Shown here: one piece after another, positions 42,145-50,458 of the stretch
Numbering within the stretch: the stretch's first letter is position 1
Layout of the letters: every line of letters begins with the position of its first letter
Source of the DNA: Oceanospirillaceae bacterium
GTDB taxonomy: Bacteria; Pseudomonadota; Gammaproteobacteria; Pseudomonadales; Oceanobacteraceae
NCBI GenBank assembly: GCA_024234265.1
Contig: JACKOM010000013.1
Span: 1-64,000, forward strand
Length of the DNA: 64,000 nt
Reading direction: 5' to 3'
Made by a program: the position numbers and the translations under genes
Notes under the pieces: generated by a model
Told to the model about the DNA's origin: nothing
What the model saw: only the letters and a program-made list of their open reading frames with translations
The model's database searches: none

Positions 42145-42927
42145 TCATTCAATTTGGCGGGTGCCTCTGCATTGAGGAAAGCGTTTGCAGCCAAGAAAAT
42201 TGCCACCGGCGTTAGGGCCGCGTTTGGCTTGGCGTAACACCATTGGGCTTTTGCATACCGGACAATATATTTCTGTACTAGCGGTTTTGATATGGGGTGT
42301 ATATGCCGCATTGGTTTGCAGTGGTTTAATCAGGTTATAGAGTTTTTCCCCATTTATTAATTCAATATTATTGGCTTTGGCAAATACACGTGCTTCTGCG
42401 GTAAATTCCCCTGAGCACACTACTATGCCACCTGTCGCTTTTTCCGCTGTAATAACACCGAGTAGTTCTCTGATAACACCTACACCGACATTTTTGGATT
42501 GCCAATGTTTGCACTGAACAAAAACAGTGTCATTGTTCTTTTTTAATATAAGGTCTATGCCACCATCCGGCCCTGCACTGGAATTCTCAGAAACCTGATA
42601 ACCTTGCCGGCGGTACGTTTCGCTGACTAAATATTCAAATTCCCGCCAGGTCAGATTTTTGCTGGACGTTACGCCGGTGTGGCGTTTGATAAGTTCACCT
42701 TTACGCCAACTATTGAATGCGGATACACAGGCAAACAATACGAATAACATGGCAATGATGCCAGCCATGGATGAAAACGCGTTACTTAGCGCTTTAAATG
42801 TACTGGTGCTGAAGTTGGTGTTTGGTAACCCGTATTTAAGAGTTACATATGCAATCGCTGCCAAAATAAGGTTTAACCACCATGGCAGGGAAAGTAATTC
42901 ATCAACGAGAGTTTTGTTACGCACCAT
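42145..42927 (-). CDS. Membrane-anchored Mrr-like endonuclease with topoisomerase zinc finger
   Basis: A 260-residue protein in three parts. Two transmembrane segments (LPWWLNLILAAIAYVTLKYG; SMAGIIAMLFVLFACVSAFN) lie at the N-terminus. A restriction-endonuclease domain follows: LTWREFEYLVSETYRRQGY, then GPDGGIDLILKK and VFVQCKHWQ, the D..(Q/E)xK catalytic core of the PD-(D/E)xK family. The C-terminus has a C4 zinc finger of the bacterial topoisomerase type (CPVCKSPM..FLGCKRFPQCRG). Proteins of this design occur in defence and housekeeping contexts. It is convergent with mksB, so it is not in that operon. Confidence 0.88.
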   Translation of the reverse strand: MVRNKTLVDELLSLPWWLNLILAAIAYVTLKYGLPNTNFSTSTFKALSNAFSSMAGIIAMLFVLFACVSAFNSWRKGELIKRHTGVTSSKNLTWREFEYLVSETYRRQGYQVSENSSAGPDGGIDLILKKNNDTVFVQCKHWQSKNVGVGVIRELLGVITAEKATGGIVVCSGEFTAEARVFAKANNIELINGEKLYNLIKPLQTNAAYTPHIKTASTEIYCPVCKSPMVLRQAKRGPNAGGNFLGCKRFPQCRGTRQIE

Positions 42928-43205
42928 AGGCCCCTTACTGAATTATTTTGGCTGATGGCAGAGTAGTTCTTTCAGAAACATCATTCTGTCGTTACCAATA
43001 ATTTATGCATTATAGGTTGTGAAACAGAGGCACCTATCTGCCAATGGCAGTGATGGTGGTTAGTGTGTTTTGCTTCTGCGGTGATATGTGACGGGTAGCA
43101 TAAAGTGAACAATGTCTTGCAACAAGGTTGCATTTTTCACTGCCCGGCGCGGGTTTTTACCCAACAGCTTCTACACTTCCCTCTGTGATTAAGGAGGAGC
43201 CCCGT

Positions 43206-43547
43206 ATGAAAAGCCTGATGTTGATGATGTTATGCCTGTTAAGCCCGTTGACCCTGGCTGCCGGTCTGGATTACAGCAAGCTGCAATACCCGGTGGAGGA
43301 TGCCGAGCAGAGTTACAAAGCAGGCAAACCTGAGTTTGCGGCTGTGTTGCACAAGGGCAATCTGCGTTATCCGGGGTTGAGTCCTGACCAGCGTAAACGC
43401 CTGAAAAACGAAGGGCGTACCCGTACCCTCAATGAGTTTATGTTGTACAAAGAAGAGGGCGCAGAGATGGATCTCGATGAGCGCATTGCTTTAGAAAAAT
43501 ACGCAACCCGCTATAATCGCCAGCTTCTGAATTTGCTGGGGTGGTAG
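43206..43547 (+). CDS. Small secreted hypothetical protein
   Basis: A 113-residue protein with a signal peptide (MKSLMLMMLCLLSPLTLAAG, cleaved after LAA). The mature part is charged (YSKLQYPVEDAEQSYKAGKP; PDQRKRLKNEGRTRTLNEFM) and mostly helical. AAGGAGGAG lies six bases before the ATG at 43206, a very strong ribosome site. It is followed after six bases by the YkgJ-family gene. No function known. Confidence 0.65.
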   Translation: MKSLMLMMLCLLSPLTLAAGLDYSKLQYPVEDAEQSYKAGKPEFAAVLHKGNLRYPGLSPDQRKRLKNEGRTRTLNEFMLYKEEGAEMDLDERIALEKYATRYNRQLLNLLGW

Positions 43548-43553
43548 TGTCTG

Positions 43554-43808
43554 ATGGAATGCCGTATGGGATGTGGTGCCTGTTGTATCGCCATTTCCAT
43601 TTCCAGCCCCATGCCGGGTTACCCCAGGGGCAAACCCGCCGGGGAGCGTTGCCTGCATTTGAGTGATGATCTGTTGTGTAAGATTTTCACATCCCCTGAG
43701 CGCCCCAAAGTCTGTGATGATTTCAAAGCCGAGCCGGCCATGTGTGGCAATAACCGTGATGAGGCCCTGGCGACGTTACATCATCTGGAAATGATTACTT
43801 CGGCCTGA
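43554..43808 (+). CDS. YkgJ-family Cys-cluster protein
   Basis: An 84-residue cytoplasmic protein with eight Cys: ECRMGCGACCIAISISSPMP, then ERCLHLSDDLLCKIF, PKVCDDF and AMCGNN. This is the YkgJ/COG0727 zinc- or iron-chelating cluster, usually annotated as a CxxCxxCC domain protein. It may bind Fe-S or zinc. The ATG at 43554 gives the family start. It is cotranscribed with the secreted protein gene just upstream (six-base gap). Confidence 0.85.
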   Translation: MECRMGCGACCIAISISSPMPGYPRGKPAGERCLHLSDDLLCKIFTSPERPKVCDDFKAEPAMCGNNRDEALATLHHLEMITSA

Positions 43809-43831
43809 GTGCGGGTTGTTTTAGTGGATTT

Positions 43832-43860
43832 AAAAAACGCCAGCAGATGCTGGCGTTTTT
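43832..43860. terminator. Bidirectional terminator
   Basis: AACGCCAGCA-GA-TGCTGGCGTT (43836-43857) with A-run before and T-run after. It lies between the YkgJ-type gene and the convergent chemoreceptor gene. Confidence 0.92.
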
Positions 43861-43870
43861 GTTTGTGTGT

Positions 43871-45487
43871 TTATTTCAGTTTAAAGGCGCTGACCATTTT
43901 GTTCAGTTCCCCCGCCAGACCAACCAGTTCATGGGCAACCTGGGCAGCCGCTTCGGCCTGTGCGGCGGTGTAATCTGCGCGTTGATTGATACCTGCCACG
44001 TGCTGTTCCACCCGCGTGCCTATGGCTAACTGGGCATTGGCGGCCTGTACTGTGCGGTTATTCAGCTCTTTAATTTGCCCGACCTGATCTGCAATCTGGT
44101 TGAGGGAGTTACCGGCTTCATCGACCTGACGGGTGCTGTTTTCGGCGGTTTCTTCGGCTTTATCCATGACCGCCACGGCCTGGCGCGCCTCATTTTGCAG
44201 GCGTTCGATAATGGCTTCAATTTCCTGGGTAGATTCGGCGGTGCGTTTGGCGAGGGTGCGTACTTCATCTGCGACAACCGCAAAACCCCGGCCGGTATCA
44301 CCGGCGCGGGCCGCTTCAATGGCCGCATTGAGTGCCAGCAGGTTAGTTTGTTCCGCAATGCCTTTAATAACATCCAGCACCTGGCCGACGTTGGTGCTTT
44401 GCTCGTCCAGGGTGTTGATGACATTGCCTGCAGCTTTGATTTCCTGCATCAGGTTGCGTATGCCACCAATAGCTTTGCTGGTAATAGCTTTTCCTTGTGT
44501 AGAAAGCTGTTCGGCACTCTGTGAAGCCCTTGTACTTTCCTCCGCATTATTTTGCACGCTGTTTACCCCAAGCTGCAGTTCGCTGATGGCATTGACCACC
44601 TGATTGGCCGTGCCTTTTTGTTCAAGCACGGCATTTAATGAGTGGCCGCTGGCCTGCTCAATTTTGCCGGAGGCTGTGGTCAGCTGGGCAACGCTGCCAG
44701 CCATGTGTTGCAGGATGTCGCGCATTTTTTCGATGGTGCGGTTAAACGCGCGGCTGACCTGGCTGATCTCATCGCGGGTGTGTATGGGAATGCTCACACT
44801 TAAATCTGCGTTGTTTTCTACTTGCTGCAGGGCACGGTGTAATACCCGGATAGGTTTGATGACAAAACGGCGCAGCACATAAGCAATCGCGAGCAGGGCG
44901 CAGATAAACAGAGCACTGATTGCCAATGTGACCATCAGCAGATTACTGCGGATTTGCGCATTGGCTTTGCCCATGTCGTAACTCATGCGCACTGCACCGA
45001 GCACTGTGCCTTCGCTGACCTGGTGGCAGCTCAGGCAGTTCGTGCCGCGATAATCACTGCTGGCACGGATGGGCAAAATAAATGTCAGGCGGTGTTCACC
45101 GTTGCGGGTATAGGTATCCAGAAATTGGGTCTCCCCCAGCAGGCCTTTTTCATCCAGGTTGTCGCTGGTTTGCTCGTCGGCCATGCCCTGGCCAAACGCC
45201 GCTTTGACCGCATCGCCGCGAATGATACGTGCTTCAGCGATGTTGTCGTTTTCTTTCATCTTGTGTTGCACAAGTTCCCGTTTGTCCATGCCGCCCTGCA
45301 GCATCAGCATATTAATGGCATCAAAATACGCATGGGCACCCATGTTGAGTTGTTTTTCAACCATTTCCCGGGCGAGATTATTTTCTGAGCGGATTTCCAG
45401 GCTGAGTACAGCGAACAGGGTCACGGTAAAAACCATTCCAATGGCGATGTACATTTTGGCCTGAATGCTGAGGTTATTGCTTTCCAT
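43871..45487 (-). CDS. Methyl-accepting chemotaxis protein with CxxCH sensor motif
   Basis: A 538-residue receptor. TM1 at about 11-30 and TM2 at about 183-205 enclose a periplasmic domain that carries NCLSCHQVSEG (C151, C154, H155), a c-type haem attachment motif as in DUF3365/Tll0287-like sensor domains. A HAMP domain (about 206-260) and the methyl-accepting signalling hairpin (EQTNLLALNAAIEAARAGDT) follow. It may sense redox state or oxygen through haem. Start at ATG 45487, with GGGAAG six bases before, is preferred to one 24 codons upstream. Confidence 0.88.
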   Translation of the reverse strand: MESNNLSIQAKMYIAIGMVFTVTLFAVLSLEIRSENNLAREMVEKQLNMGAHAYFDAINMLMLQGGMDKRELVQHKMKENDNIAEARIIRGDAVKAAFGQGMADEQTSDNLDEKGLLGETQFLDTYTRNGEHRLTFILPIRASSDYRGTNCLSCHQVSEGTVLGAVRMSYDMGKANAQIRSNLLMVTLAISALFICALLAIAYVLRRFVIKPIRVLHRALQQVENNADLSVSIPIHTRDEISQVSRAFNRTIEKMRDILQHMAGSVAQLTTASGKIEQASGHSLNAVLEQKGTANQVVNAISELQLGVNSVQNNAEESTRASQSAEQLSTQGKAITSKAIGGIRNLMQEIKAAGNVINTLDEQSTNVGQVLDVIKGIAEQTNLLALNAAIEAARAGDTGRGFAVVADEVRTLAKRTAESTQEIEAIIERLQNEARQAVAVMDKAEETAENSTRQVDEAGNSLNQIADQVGQIKELNNRTVQAANAQLAIGTRVEQHVAGINQRADYTAAQAEAAAQVAHELVGLAGELNKMVSAFKLK

Positions 45488-45595
45488 ACAAGCTTCCCTG
45501 CTATGTGCGTACAGGCTGAAAGTATGGCAGGCTTTGGGTGTTTTGCTGGGCCCGGCCATGTGCGCCGTGGTTTGCAGCGGTTGCGGGAGTTAAGG

Positions 45596-45922
45596 ATGTA
45601 TCAGATTTGGGTGTATGTACCTGACAGCCATGTGGCGCAGGTTAAAGATGCTTTGTTTGCCGCCGGTGCAGGGCAAATAGGTGATTATGATGCCTGTGCC
45701 TGGCAGGTGCAGGGCATGGGGCAGTTCCGCCCCCTGGCCGGCAGCCAGCCTTTTATCGGCAAACTCAATGAAGTAGAAACCGTCAGTGAATGGCGCGTTG
45801 AGCTGGTATGCGCTGCAGGCCAGATACGTGCTGCCTTGCAGGCCATGCTGGCGGCCCATCCCTATGAGGAACCCGCCTACGGCGTAGTGCCGGTGTTGGG
45901 TCTGGCGGATTTCCCTGCGTAA
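45596..45922 (+). CDS. NIF3/YqfO-like small domain protein
   Basis: A 108-residue protein, MYQIWVYVPDSHVAQVKDAL, with GAGQIGDYDACAWQVQGMGQ and AAHPYEEPAYGVVP. This matches the insert domain found in NIF3 proteins and the free-standing YqfO-type proteins, sometimes misannotated as structural toxin RtxA. It is a PII-like ferredoxin fold that may bind a small ligand. I start it at ATG 45596 with TAAGG before it; a longer frame overlaps the receptor promoter. The MITE-like element begins five bases past the stop. Confidence 0.82.
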   Translation: MYQIWVYVPDSHVAQVKDALFAAGAGQIGDYDACAWQVQGMGQFRPLAGSQPFIGKLNEVETVSEWRVELVCAAGQIRAALQAMLAAHPYEEPAYGVVPVLGLADFPA

Positions 45923-45927
45923 ATTTT

Positions 45928-46194
45928 AAGGAACCTCTGAATAACTCGGTGCCCGCACCGGCTTTGCGAAAGAAATCAGATCAAGGCGCAGATTTGCAGG
46001 CATAACGGGTTACGTCGAAAAGCTGCAACACAGAGCTGGTTTGTTTCGCAAAGCCCCGAAGGGCGCAGGCTGCCAGTCGATCTGGCTGTGTTGGCGATTT
46101 TGAATCGGCCCCGTCATTTCCTGCAATCGCCGCCTTGCCATTTTCATCTGGCAGCACATGCGCGGCGCTGTGCAGAGTTATTCAGAGGTTCCTT
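45928..46194 (-). mobile_element. MITE-like element, family 1, copy 1
   Basis: A 267-bp element with near-perfect inverted ends AAGGAACCTCTGAATAACTC / GAGTTATTCAGAGGTTCCTT. It holds no gene. It fills the space between the convergent NIF3-like and Nudix genes and is inverted relative to copies 2 and 3. Its right end encodes the last codons and stop of the Nudix gene. Confidence 0.9.
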
Positions 46195-46738
46195 CACTGC
46201 GCGGGCGCGGCAGAATATTGCTGACCCTGTGTTCTATTGTGCCGGTGGTTTTATCCTGCAGGTAATCCCGTAATGTGCGGCTGACGGTGGGGAAGGCAAT
46301 TTCATCCCATGGAATATCGGCGGGGGCAAACAGGCGGATTTCACTGGATTCGGATGTGCTCCCGGCGTGCTGCGGGCCTGTCATTTCGGCCAGGAAAAAG
46401 ATATGCACCTGGGAGATATGCGGCACGCTGATCATGCTCAGCAGTTTGCCGGCTTGCACTTCCACCCCGGCTTCTTCGAGGGTTTCCCGCGCAGCGCCCT
46501 GTTGCAGGGTTTCACCTTCTTCCATAAACCCTGCGGGTAATGTCCAGAAACCTTTACGTGGCTCTATGTTGCGCCGGCACAGCAGGATTTGCTCGCCAAA
46601 CACCGGCAGGCAGCCGGCGATAATACGTGGGTTGCGGTAATGGATGGTGCCGCAACGGGTGCACACGGCACGTTCGCGGTTATCGAGTTCAGGGATTTTG
46701 TATTCGACGCTGTGGCCGCACTGATCGCAGTATTTCAT
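46178..46738 (-). CDS. Nudix hydrolase with N-terminal zinc ribbon
   Basis: A 186-residue protein. An N-terminal zinc ribbon (CDQCGHSVEY..VCTRCGTIHY) precedes the Nudix fold. The Nudix box GFMEEGETLQQGAARETLEE then AGVEV fits G-x5-E-x7-R-E-x2-E-E-x-G-x-U, so it binds metal and hydrolyses nucleoside diphosphates linked to X. Zinc-ribbon Nudix enzymes include NADH pyrophosphatases. The last residues (SEGTSE) and the TAA come from the inverted end of the MITE, so the original C-terminus was probably replaced. Confidence 0.88.
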   Translation of the reverse strand: MKYCDQCGHSVEYKIPELDNRERAVCTRCGTIHYRNPRIIAGCLPVFGEQILLCRRNIEPRKGFWTLPAGFMEEGETLQQGAARETLEEAGVEVQAGKLLSMISVPHISQVHIFFLAEMTGPQHAGSTSESSEIRLFAPADIPWDEIAFPTVSRTLRDYLQDKTTGTIEHRVSNILPRPRSEGTSE

Positions 46739-46798
46739 GTCACCTCCCGGGGGCTGCCAGTATAAGCATGCCCCTCAGGCGGTGGGAAATTATTCTTG

Positions 46799-47059
46799 GG
46801 AACCTCTGAATAACTCTGTACAGCGTCGCGCATGTGCTGCCAGTTGAGATTGGCAAGGCGGCGATTGCAGGAAATGACGAGTCCTTTACAAGATCGCCAA
46901 CGCAGCCAGTTCGGCTGGCAGCCTGCGCCCGGAGGGGCTTTGTGAAAAAAACCAGCTCGGTGTTGCAGCTTTTGACGTAACCCGTTATGCCTGCAAATCT
47001 GCGCCTTGATCTGATTTTTTCGCAAAGCCGACGCGGGCACTGAGTTATTCAGAGGTTCC
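46799..47059 (+). mobile_element. MITE-like element, family 1, copy 2
   Basis: A 261-bp copy with the ends GGAACCTCTGAATAACTC / GAGTTATTCAGAGGTTCC, opposite in orientation to copy 1 and parallel to copy 3. It fills the gap between the Nudix start and the DUF3135 gene. Its right end supplies the stop codon of the DUF3135 gene. Copies 1 and 2 flank the Nudix gene as inverted repeats. Confidence 0.9.
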
Positions 47060-47390
47060 CTTGATCTTTACGGCGGAAGCTCAGGACCTTGGCCTCAACC
47101 TGCTCGGTTTGTGGCAGTTCGATCTGGCCTGTGCTGCCTTTGATATAGGTGCCAAGGGAGTGCAAGGAATCGTGCATCATTTTGCTGATTTGCAGGCAGG
47201 AGGCCATGGGGGTTTTGCTCAGGCGACGCTGGGCATCAATCTGAAACTGCAGGCCCTGCAGGCGCTGGCGCAGGTGTTCGGGCGCTGCGTGAATCAGCTT
47301 GTTAATGTGCATCTGACGCAGGCGCTCCAGGGCCTGCGGATCGTTTTGCGCCATTTCGCGCATTTTTTCAAAACTCGGCAGTGACGGCAT
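47049..47390 (-). CDS. DUF3135 family protein
   Basis: A 113-residue protein, PSLPSFEKMREMAQNDPQAL, then HLRQRLQGLQFQIDAQRRLS and ASCLQISKMMHDSLHSLGTY, matching DUF3135 of Pseudomonas and relatives. It is helical; no function is known. The last codons read CAA GGG AAC CTC TGA, of which GGAACCTCTGA belongs to the MITE inverted end, so the stop codon is element-derived. Confidence 0.8.
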   Translation of the reverse strand: MPSLPSFEKMREMAQNDPQALERLRQMHINKLIHAAPEHLRQRLQGLQFQIDAQRRLSKTPMASCLQISKMMHDSLHSLGTYIKGSTGQIELPQTEQVEAKVLSFRRKDQGNL

Positions 47391-47729
47391 AACAACAACC
47401 TATTGGTTAAAAAATAACCATATTTGACATACACAAAAGCTAGTCTACCGGCCACTTGCTCAAAACATAAGCTTGCAAAAAAAACGGCTTTCAGGCTGAT
47501 CTGGGCTGCATACGGATGCTGTAAAACGGGCAAAAATCAGTTGGGCTGTAAAAGTCTAATGCTGACAAGGGCTTAGGTGAAAATGTGGGTGTTAGGCCGG
47601 GCTGTCATCGGTTATTAATATTATTGAAACACTTGTTTTAAGGCGAAATTGCTCTAAAAATCAACCGCTTATCCGGCTCCTTAAAACCCCGCAGGCGGCT
47701 TTGCCATTACATAAGGTTGCAAAATGTCA

Positions 47730-47758
47730 CTGGCAAGGCGAAGCAGCAGGGTTAGAAT
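47730..47758 (+). promoter_or_regulatory. Likely promoter of the CoA pyrophosphatase operon
   Basis: CTGGCA (47730-47735), a 17-bp spacer, and TAGAAT (47753-47758), then the ATG at 47781. The remaining interval 47391-47729 contains no gene, only AT-rich sequence. Confidence 0.5.
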
Positions 47759-47780
47759 GCCTTTAACAGACCATGAGTAA

Positions 47781-48371
47781 ATGACGGTGTTAAGCCAGCT
47801 TATTGAAGGTGTCAGGGCCCATACACCGCAGGTTTTCCCCGAGCACAGCCTGGCCGATGCAGCTGTGCTGGTGGCGGTAACCCGCGATGAACACAACCCT
47901 GAAATTATTTTGACCCTGCGTTCCACCCAGTTGCCTACCCACAAAGGTGAGGTGGCTTTTGCCGGTGGTAAAACCGACCCTGAAGACGCGGATGCCGTGG
48001 CCACGGCCCTGCGTGAGGCCCATGAAGAAGTGGGTATCGCCCCTGCCCAGGTGGAAGTCGTGGGCGCGCTGGATCAGGTGGTTTCGCGTTTTGGTTTTGT
48101 GGTGACCCCTGTGCTGGGCTTGGTGGCACAGGATATAGAACTGCACCCTGACCCCCGTGAATTGCAGGCGGTGTTCCGCGTGCCACTCAAGTTTTTTCTG
48201 GAAAATGAACCTGCCATCGATCAGCTCGGCAGTTTTCGCGTACCGCGCTGGCAGTACGAAAATTTTATGATCTGGGGTCTGACCGCGATGATGATCGCGC
48301 AGATGATGAATCAGTTTTACGGCGCGACAATTGAGCTGCAGCTCGATGATGTGCAGAAGCTGCTCGCATAA
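47781..48371 (+). CDS. CoA pyrophosphatase, Nudix (NudL-like)
   Basis: A 196-residue Nudix enzyme. The box is GGKTDPEDADAVATALREAH followed by EEVGI, with the family-specific LTLRSTQLPTHKGEVAFAGG ahead, typical of CoA/acyl-CoA pyrophosphatases (NudL, Pcd1 family). It cleaves CoA to phosphopantetheine and 3',5'-ADP in the cytoplasm. It is followed after 17 bp by a gamma carbonic anhydrase-like gene. Confidence 0.9.
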   Translation: MTVLSQLIEGVRAHTPQVFPEHSLADAAVLVAVTRDEHNPEIILTLRSTQLPTHKGEVAFAGGKTDPEDADAVATALREAHEEVGIAPAQVEVVGALDQVVSRFGFVVTPVLGLVAQDIELHPDPRELQAVFRVPLKFFLENEPAIDQLGSFRVPRWQYENFMIWGLTAMMIAQMMNQFYGATIELQLDDVQKLLA

Positions 48372-48388
48372 TAAAAAAGAGGTGCCAC

Positions 48389-48925
48389 ATGTTATATGCG
48401 CTGGATAAACGCCAGGTTGAACTGCGCGGTGAAAACCATTTTATCGCCAATAACGCCACGTTAGTTGGCTCTGTGATTCTTGAGAATAACGTCAGTATCT
48501 GGTTCAACGTGGTGATCCGTGCGGATAACGATGAAATCAGTATCGGTGAAAACAGCAATATTCAGGATGGCTCAGTTCTGCACACCGACGGTGGCATCAA
48601 GCTGCGCGTGGGTAAAGGTGTGACCGTGGGTCACAAGGCCATGCTGCACGGCTGTGAGATCGGCGATTATTCCCTGATAGGTATTAATGCTGTGGTGCTC
48701 AACGGCGCGAAAATCGGCAAACACTGTCTGATTGGCGCTAACACACTGATTCCCGAAGGCATGGTGATTCCCGATGGTTCCATGGTGGTGGGCACTCCTG
48801 GGCAGATCAAACGCCAGCTGAGTGATGCGCAGAAGAAATTGCTCGAAGCCAGTGCTGCCCATTATGTTCAGAACGGTATGCGGTATAATGCCCATCTCGT
48901 TGAGCAGTCGAATTTTACAAAATGA
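48389..48925 (+). CDS. Gamma carbonic anhydrase family protein
   Basis: A 178-residue left-handed beta-helix protein: VILENNVSIWFNVVIRADND, SNIQDGSVLHTDGGIKLRVG, VTVGHKAMLHGCEIGDYSLI, then a C-terminal helix. The hexapeptide repeats and His residues (the H of VLHTD, VGHKAMLHG) match the gamma-carbonic anhydrase/YrdA family trimer with metal at the interface. Activity in this subfamily is often weak or absent. Its stop overlaps the DUF1289 start by four bases. Confidence 0.9.
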   Translation: MLYALDKRQVELRGENHFIANNATLVGSVILENNVSIWFNVVIRADNDEISIGENSNIQDGSVLHTDGGIKLRVGKGVTVGHKAMLHGCEIGDYSLIGINAVVLNGAKIGKHCLIGANTLIPEGMVIPDGSMVVGTPGQIKRQLSDAQKKLLEASAAHYVQNGMRYNAHLVEQSNFTK

Positions 48926-49113
48926 GCGATAAACCGGTTATTTCCCCCTGCGTGGGCATCTGTGCCCTGGATGAAAACGACATCTGCATAGGTTGTTACC
49001 GCACTGGCCGTGAAATCAGCGATTGGGGCATGATGGCAAATGATCAGCGCCGTGAAGTGCTGCAAAAAGTGGCTGAGCGTGAGCGGGCTGCGGCCAATTT
49101 TATCGCGCTCTGA
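48922..49113 (+). CDS. DUF1289 protein
   Basis: A 63-residue protein, MSDKPVISPCVGICALDEND, ICIGCYRTGREISDWGMMAN, with the four-Cys pattern CxxxC-x8-CxxC of DUF1289. Probably binds a zinc or Fe-S centre. The family is common as a small partner of gamma carbonic anhydrase genes. It overlaps the upstream gene by four bases (ATGA). Confidence 0.88.
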   Translation: MSDKPVISPCVGICALDENDICIGCYRTGREISDWGMMANDQRREVLQKVAERERAAANFIAL

Positions 49114-49212
49114 TAGCCGTTTTTAGAGCACCTGAGTTAACCCTCTGATCGTATGGAACTCCTCCGGGTGCGGCCTTTTCTCTGGCCGCGCCGCTTAACA
49201 CAAGGTTTTGTT

Positions 49213-50397
49213 ATGAATATTTCCCTGGGCACCCCTTTAAGTGCCACGGCTAAAAAAGTTCTGTTATGTGGCGCCGGTGAATTAGGTAAAGAAGTGGCGA
49301 TTGAGCTGCAGCGTCTGGGTGTGGAAGTCATCGCCGTAGACCGTTATGCCAATGCCCCTGCCATGCAGGTGGCCCACCGCAGCCATGTGATCAGTATGCT
49401 TGATGGTGCTGCCCTGCGTGCTGTGATTGAGCAGGAAAAACCCGATTTAATCGTGCCGGAAATTGAAGCCATCGCCACCGCTACCCTGGCGGAGCTGGAG
49501 CAGGAAGGTTTTACCGTTATTCCCACCGCCCGTGCGACCCAGCTGACCATGAACCGTGAGGGCATCCGCCGCCTCGCTGCGGAAGAATTAGGTTTGCCCA
49601 CCAGTCCTTACCGTTTTGCCAGCAGCGAAGCCGAGTTTAATCAGGCTGTGGCTGAGATTGGTTTGCCCTGTGTGGTGAAACCTATTATGAGCAGCTCTGG
49701 TAAAGGTCAATCCACGCTGAAAAGCAGCGCCGATATTAAAGCCGCCTGGGATTATGCCCAGCAGGGCGGGCGTGCCGGGCAGGGCAAAGTGATCGTAGAG
49801 GGTTTTGTCGATTTTGATTACGAAATTACCCTGCTGACCATTCGCCATGGCGGGCAAACTTCCTTCTGTGCGCCCATCGGCCATCGCCAGGAAAAAGGCG
49901 ATTATCAGGAATCCTGGCAGCCCCAGGTGATGAGCGAAACGGCCCTGCAACAGGCCCAGGATATTGGCCATAAAATTACCAGCGCACTGGGCGGTAAAGG
50001 TTTGTTTGGCGTGGAATTATTTGTGAAAGGCGATGAGGTGATTTTCAGCGAAGTTTCCCCGCGCCCCCACGACACAGGTTTGGTGACATTAATTTCCCAG
50101 GATTTAAGTGAATTTGCCCTGCATGCCCGCGCGATTCTGGATTTACCTATTCCCAATATTCGTCAGCGTGGCCCTGCGGCCAGCAGCGTGATTCTGGTGG
50201 AGGGTAACAGCGAGCAATTAAGTTTTGGCAATTTACAGCAGGTGCTGGCCATGCCGGATACACAATTACGCCTGTTTGGTAAACCCGAAGTGAAAGGCAG
50301 TCGCCGTATGGGTGTAGTGCTGGCCCTGGCTGATGATGTGCAAGCGGCGAGGGATAAAGCCAATGCCGCATCCGCTGCGGTGACGCTGAAATTCTGA
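49213..50397 (+). CDS. purT: Formate-dependent phosphoribosylglycinamide formyltransferase
   Basis: A 394-residue ATP-grasp enzyme that makes FGAR from GAR, formate and ATP in purine synthesis. The N-terminal VLLCGAGELGKEVAIELQRL, the ATP-grasp region (CVVKPIMSSSGKGQSTLKSS; KVIVEGFVDFDYEITLLTIR) and FSEVSPRPHDTGLVTLISQD are standard PurT. I start at ATG 49213 (MNISLGTPLS), with TAACACAAGG ahead. A short GCGGCC..GGCCGC hairpin precedes the gene; I found no clear riboswitch or PurR palindrome. Confidence 0.96.
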   Translation: MNISLGTPLSATAKKVLLCGAGELGKEVAIELQRLGVEVIAVDRYANAPAMQVAHRSHVISMLDGAALRAVIEQEKPDLIVPEIEAIATATLAELEQEGFTVIPTARATQLTMNREGIRRLAAEELGLPTSPYRFASSEAEFNQAVAEIGLPCVVKPIMSSSGKGQSTLKSSADIKAAWDYAQQGGRAGQGKVIVEGFVDFDYEITLLTIRHGGQTSFCAPIGHRQEKGDYQESWQPQVMSETALQQAQDIGHKITSALGGKGLFGVELFVKGDEVIFSEVSPRPHDTGLVTLISQDLSEFALHARAILDLPIPNIRQRGPAASSVILVEGNSEQLSFGNLQQVLAMPDTQLRLFGKPEVKGSRRMGVVLALADDVQAARDKANAASAAVTLKF

Positions 50398-50410
50398 ATT
50401 TAATGCCCAT

Positions 50411-50439
50411 AAAAAAGCCCGCTGCGAGCGGGCTTTTTT
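50411..50439. terminator. Bidirectional terminator after purT
   Basis: GCCCGCT-GCG-AGCGGGC (50417-50433) with A6 before and T6 after, between convergent purT and the corB-like gene. Confidence 0.93.
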
Positions 50440-50458
50440 ATGGCTGAATGTTTAATTA

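Noticed and set aside
49114..49212. Riboswitch (ZTP type) ahead of purT
   Set aside because: Only a simple GCGGCC..GGCCGC hairpin is visible; the conserved ZTP riboswitch core was not found.
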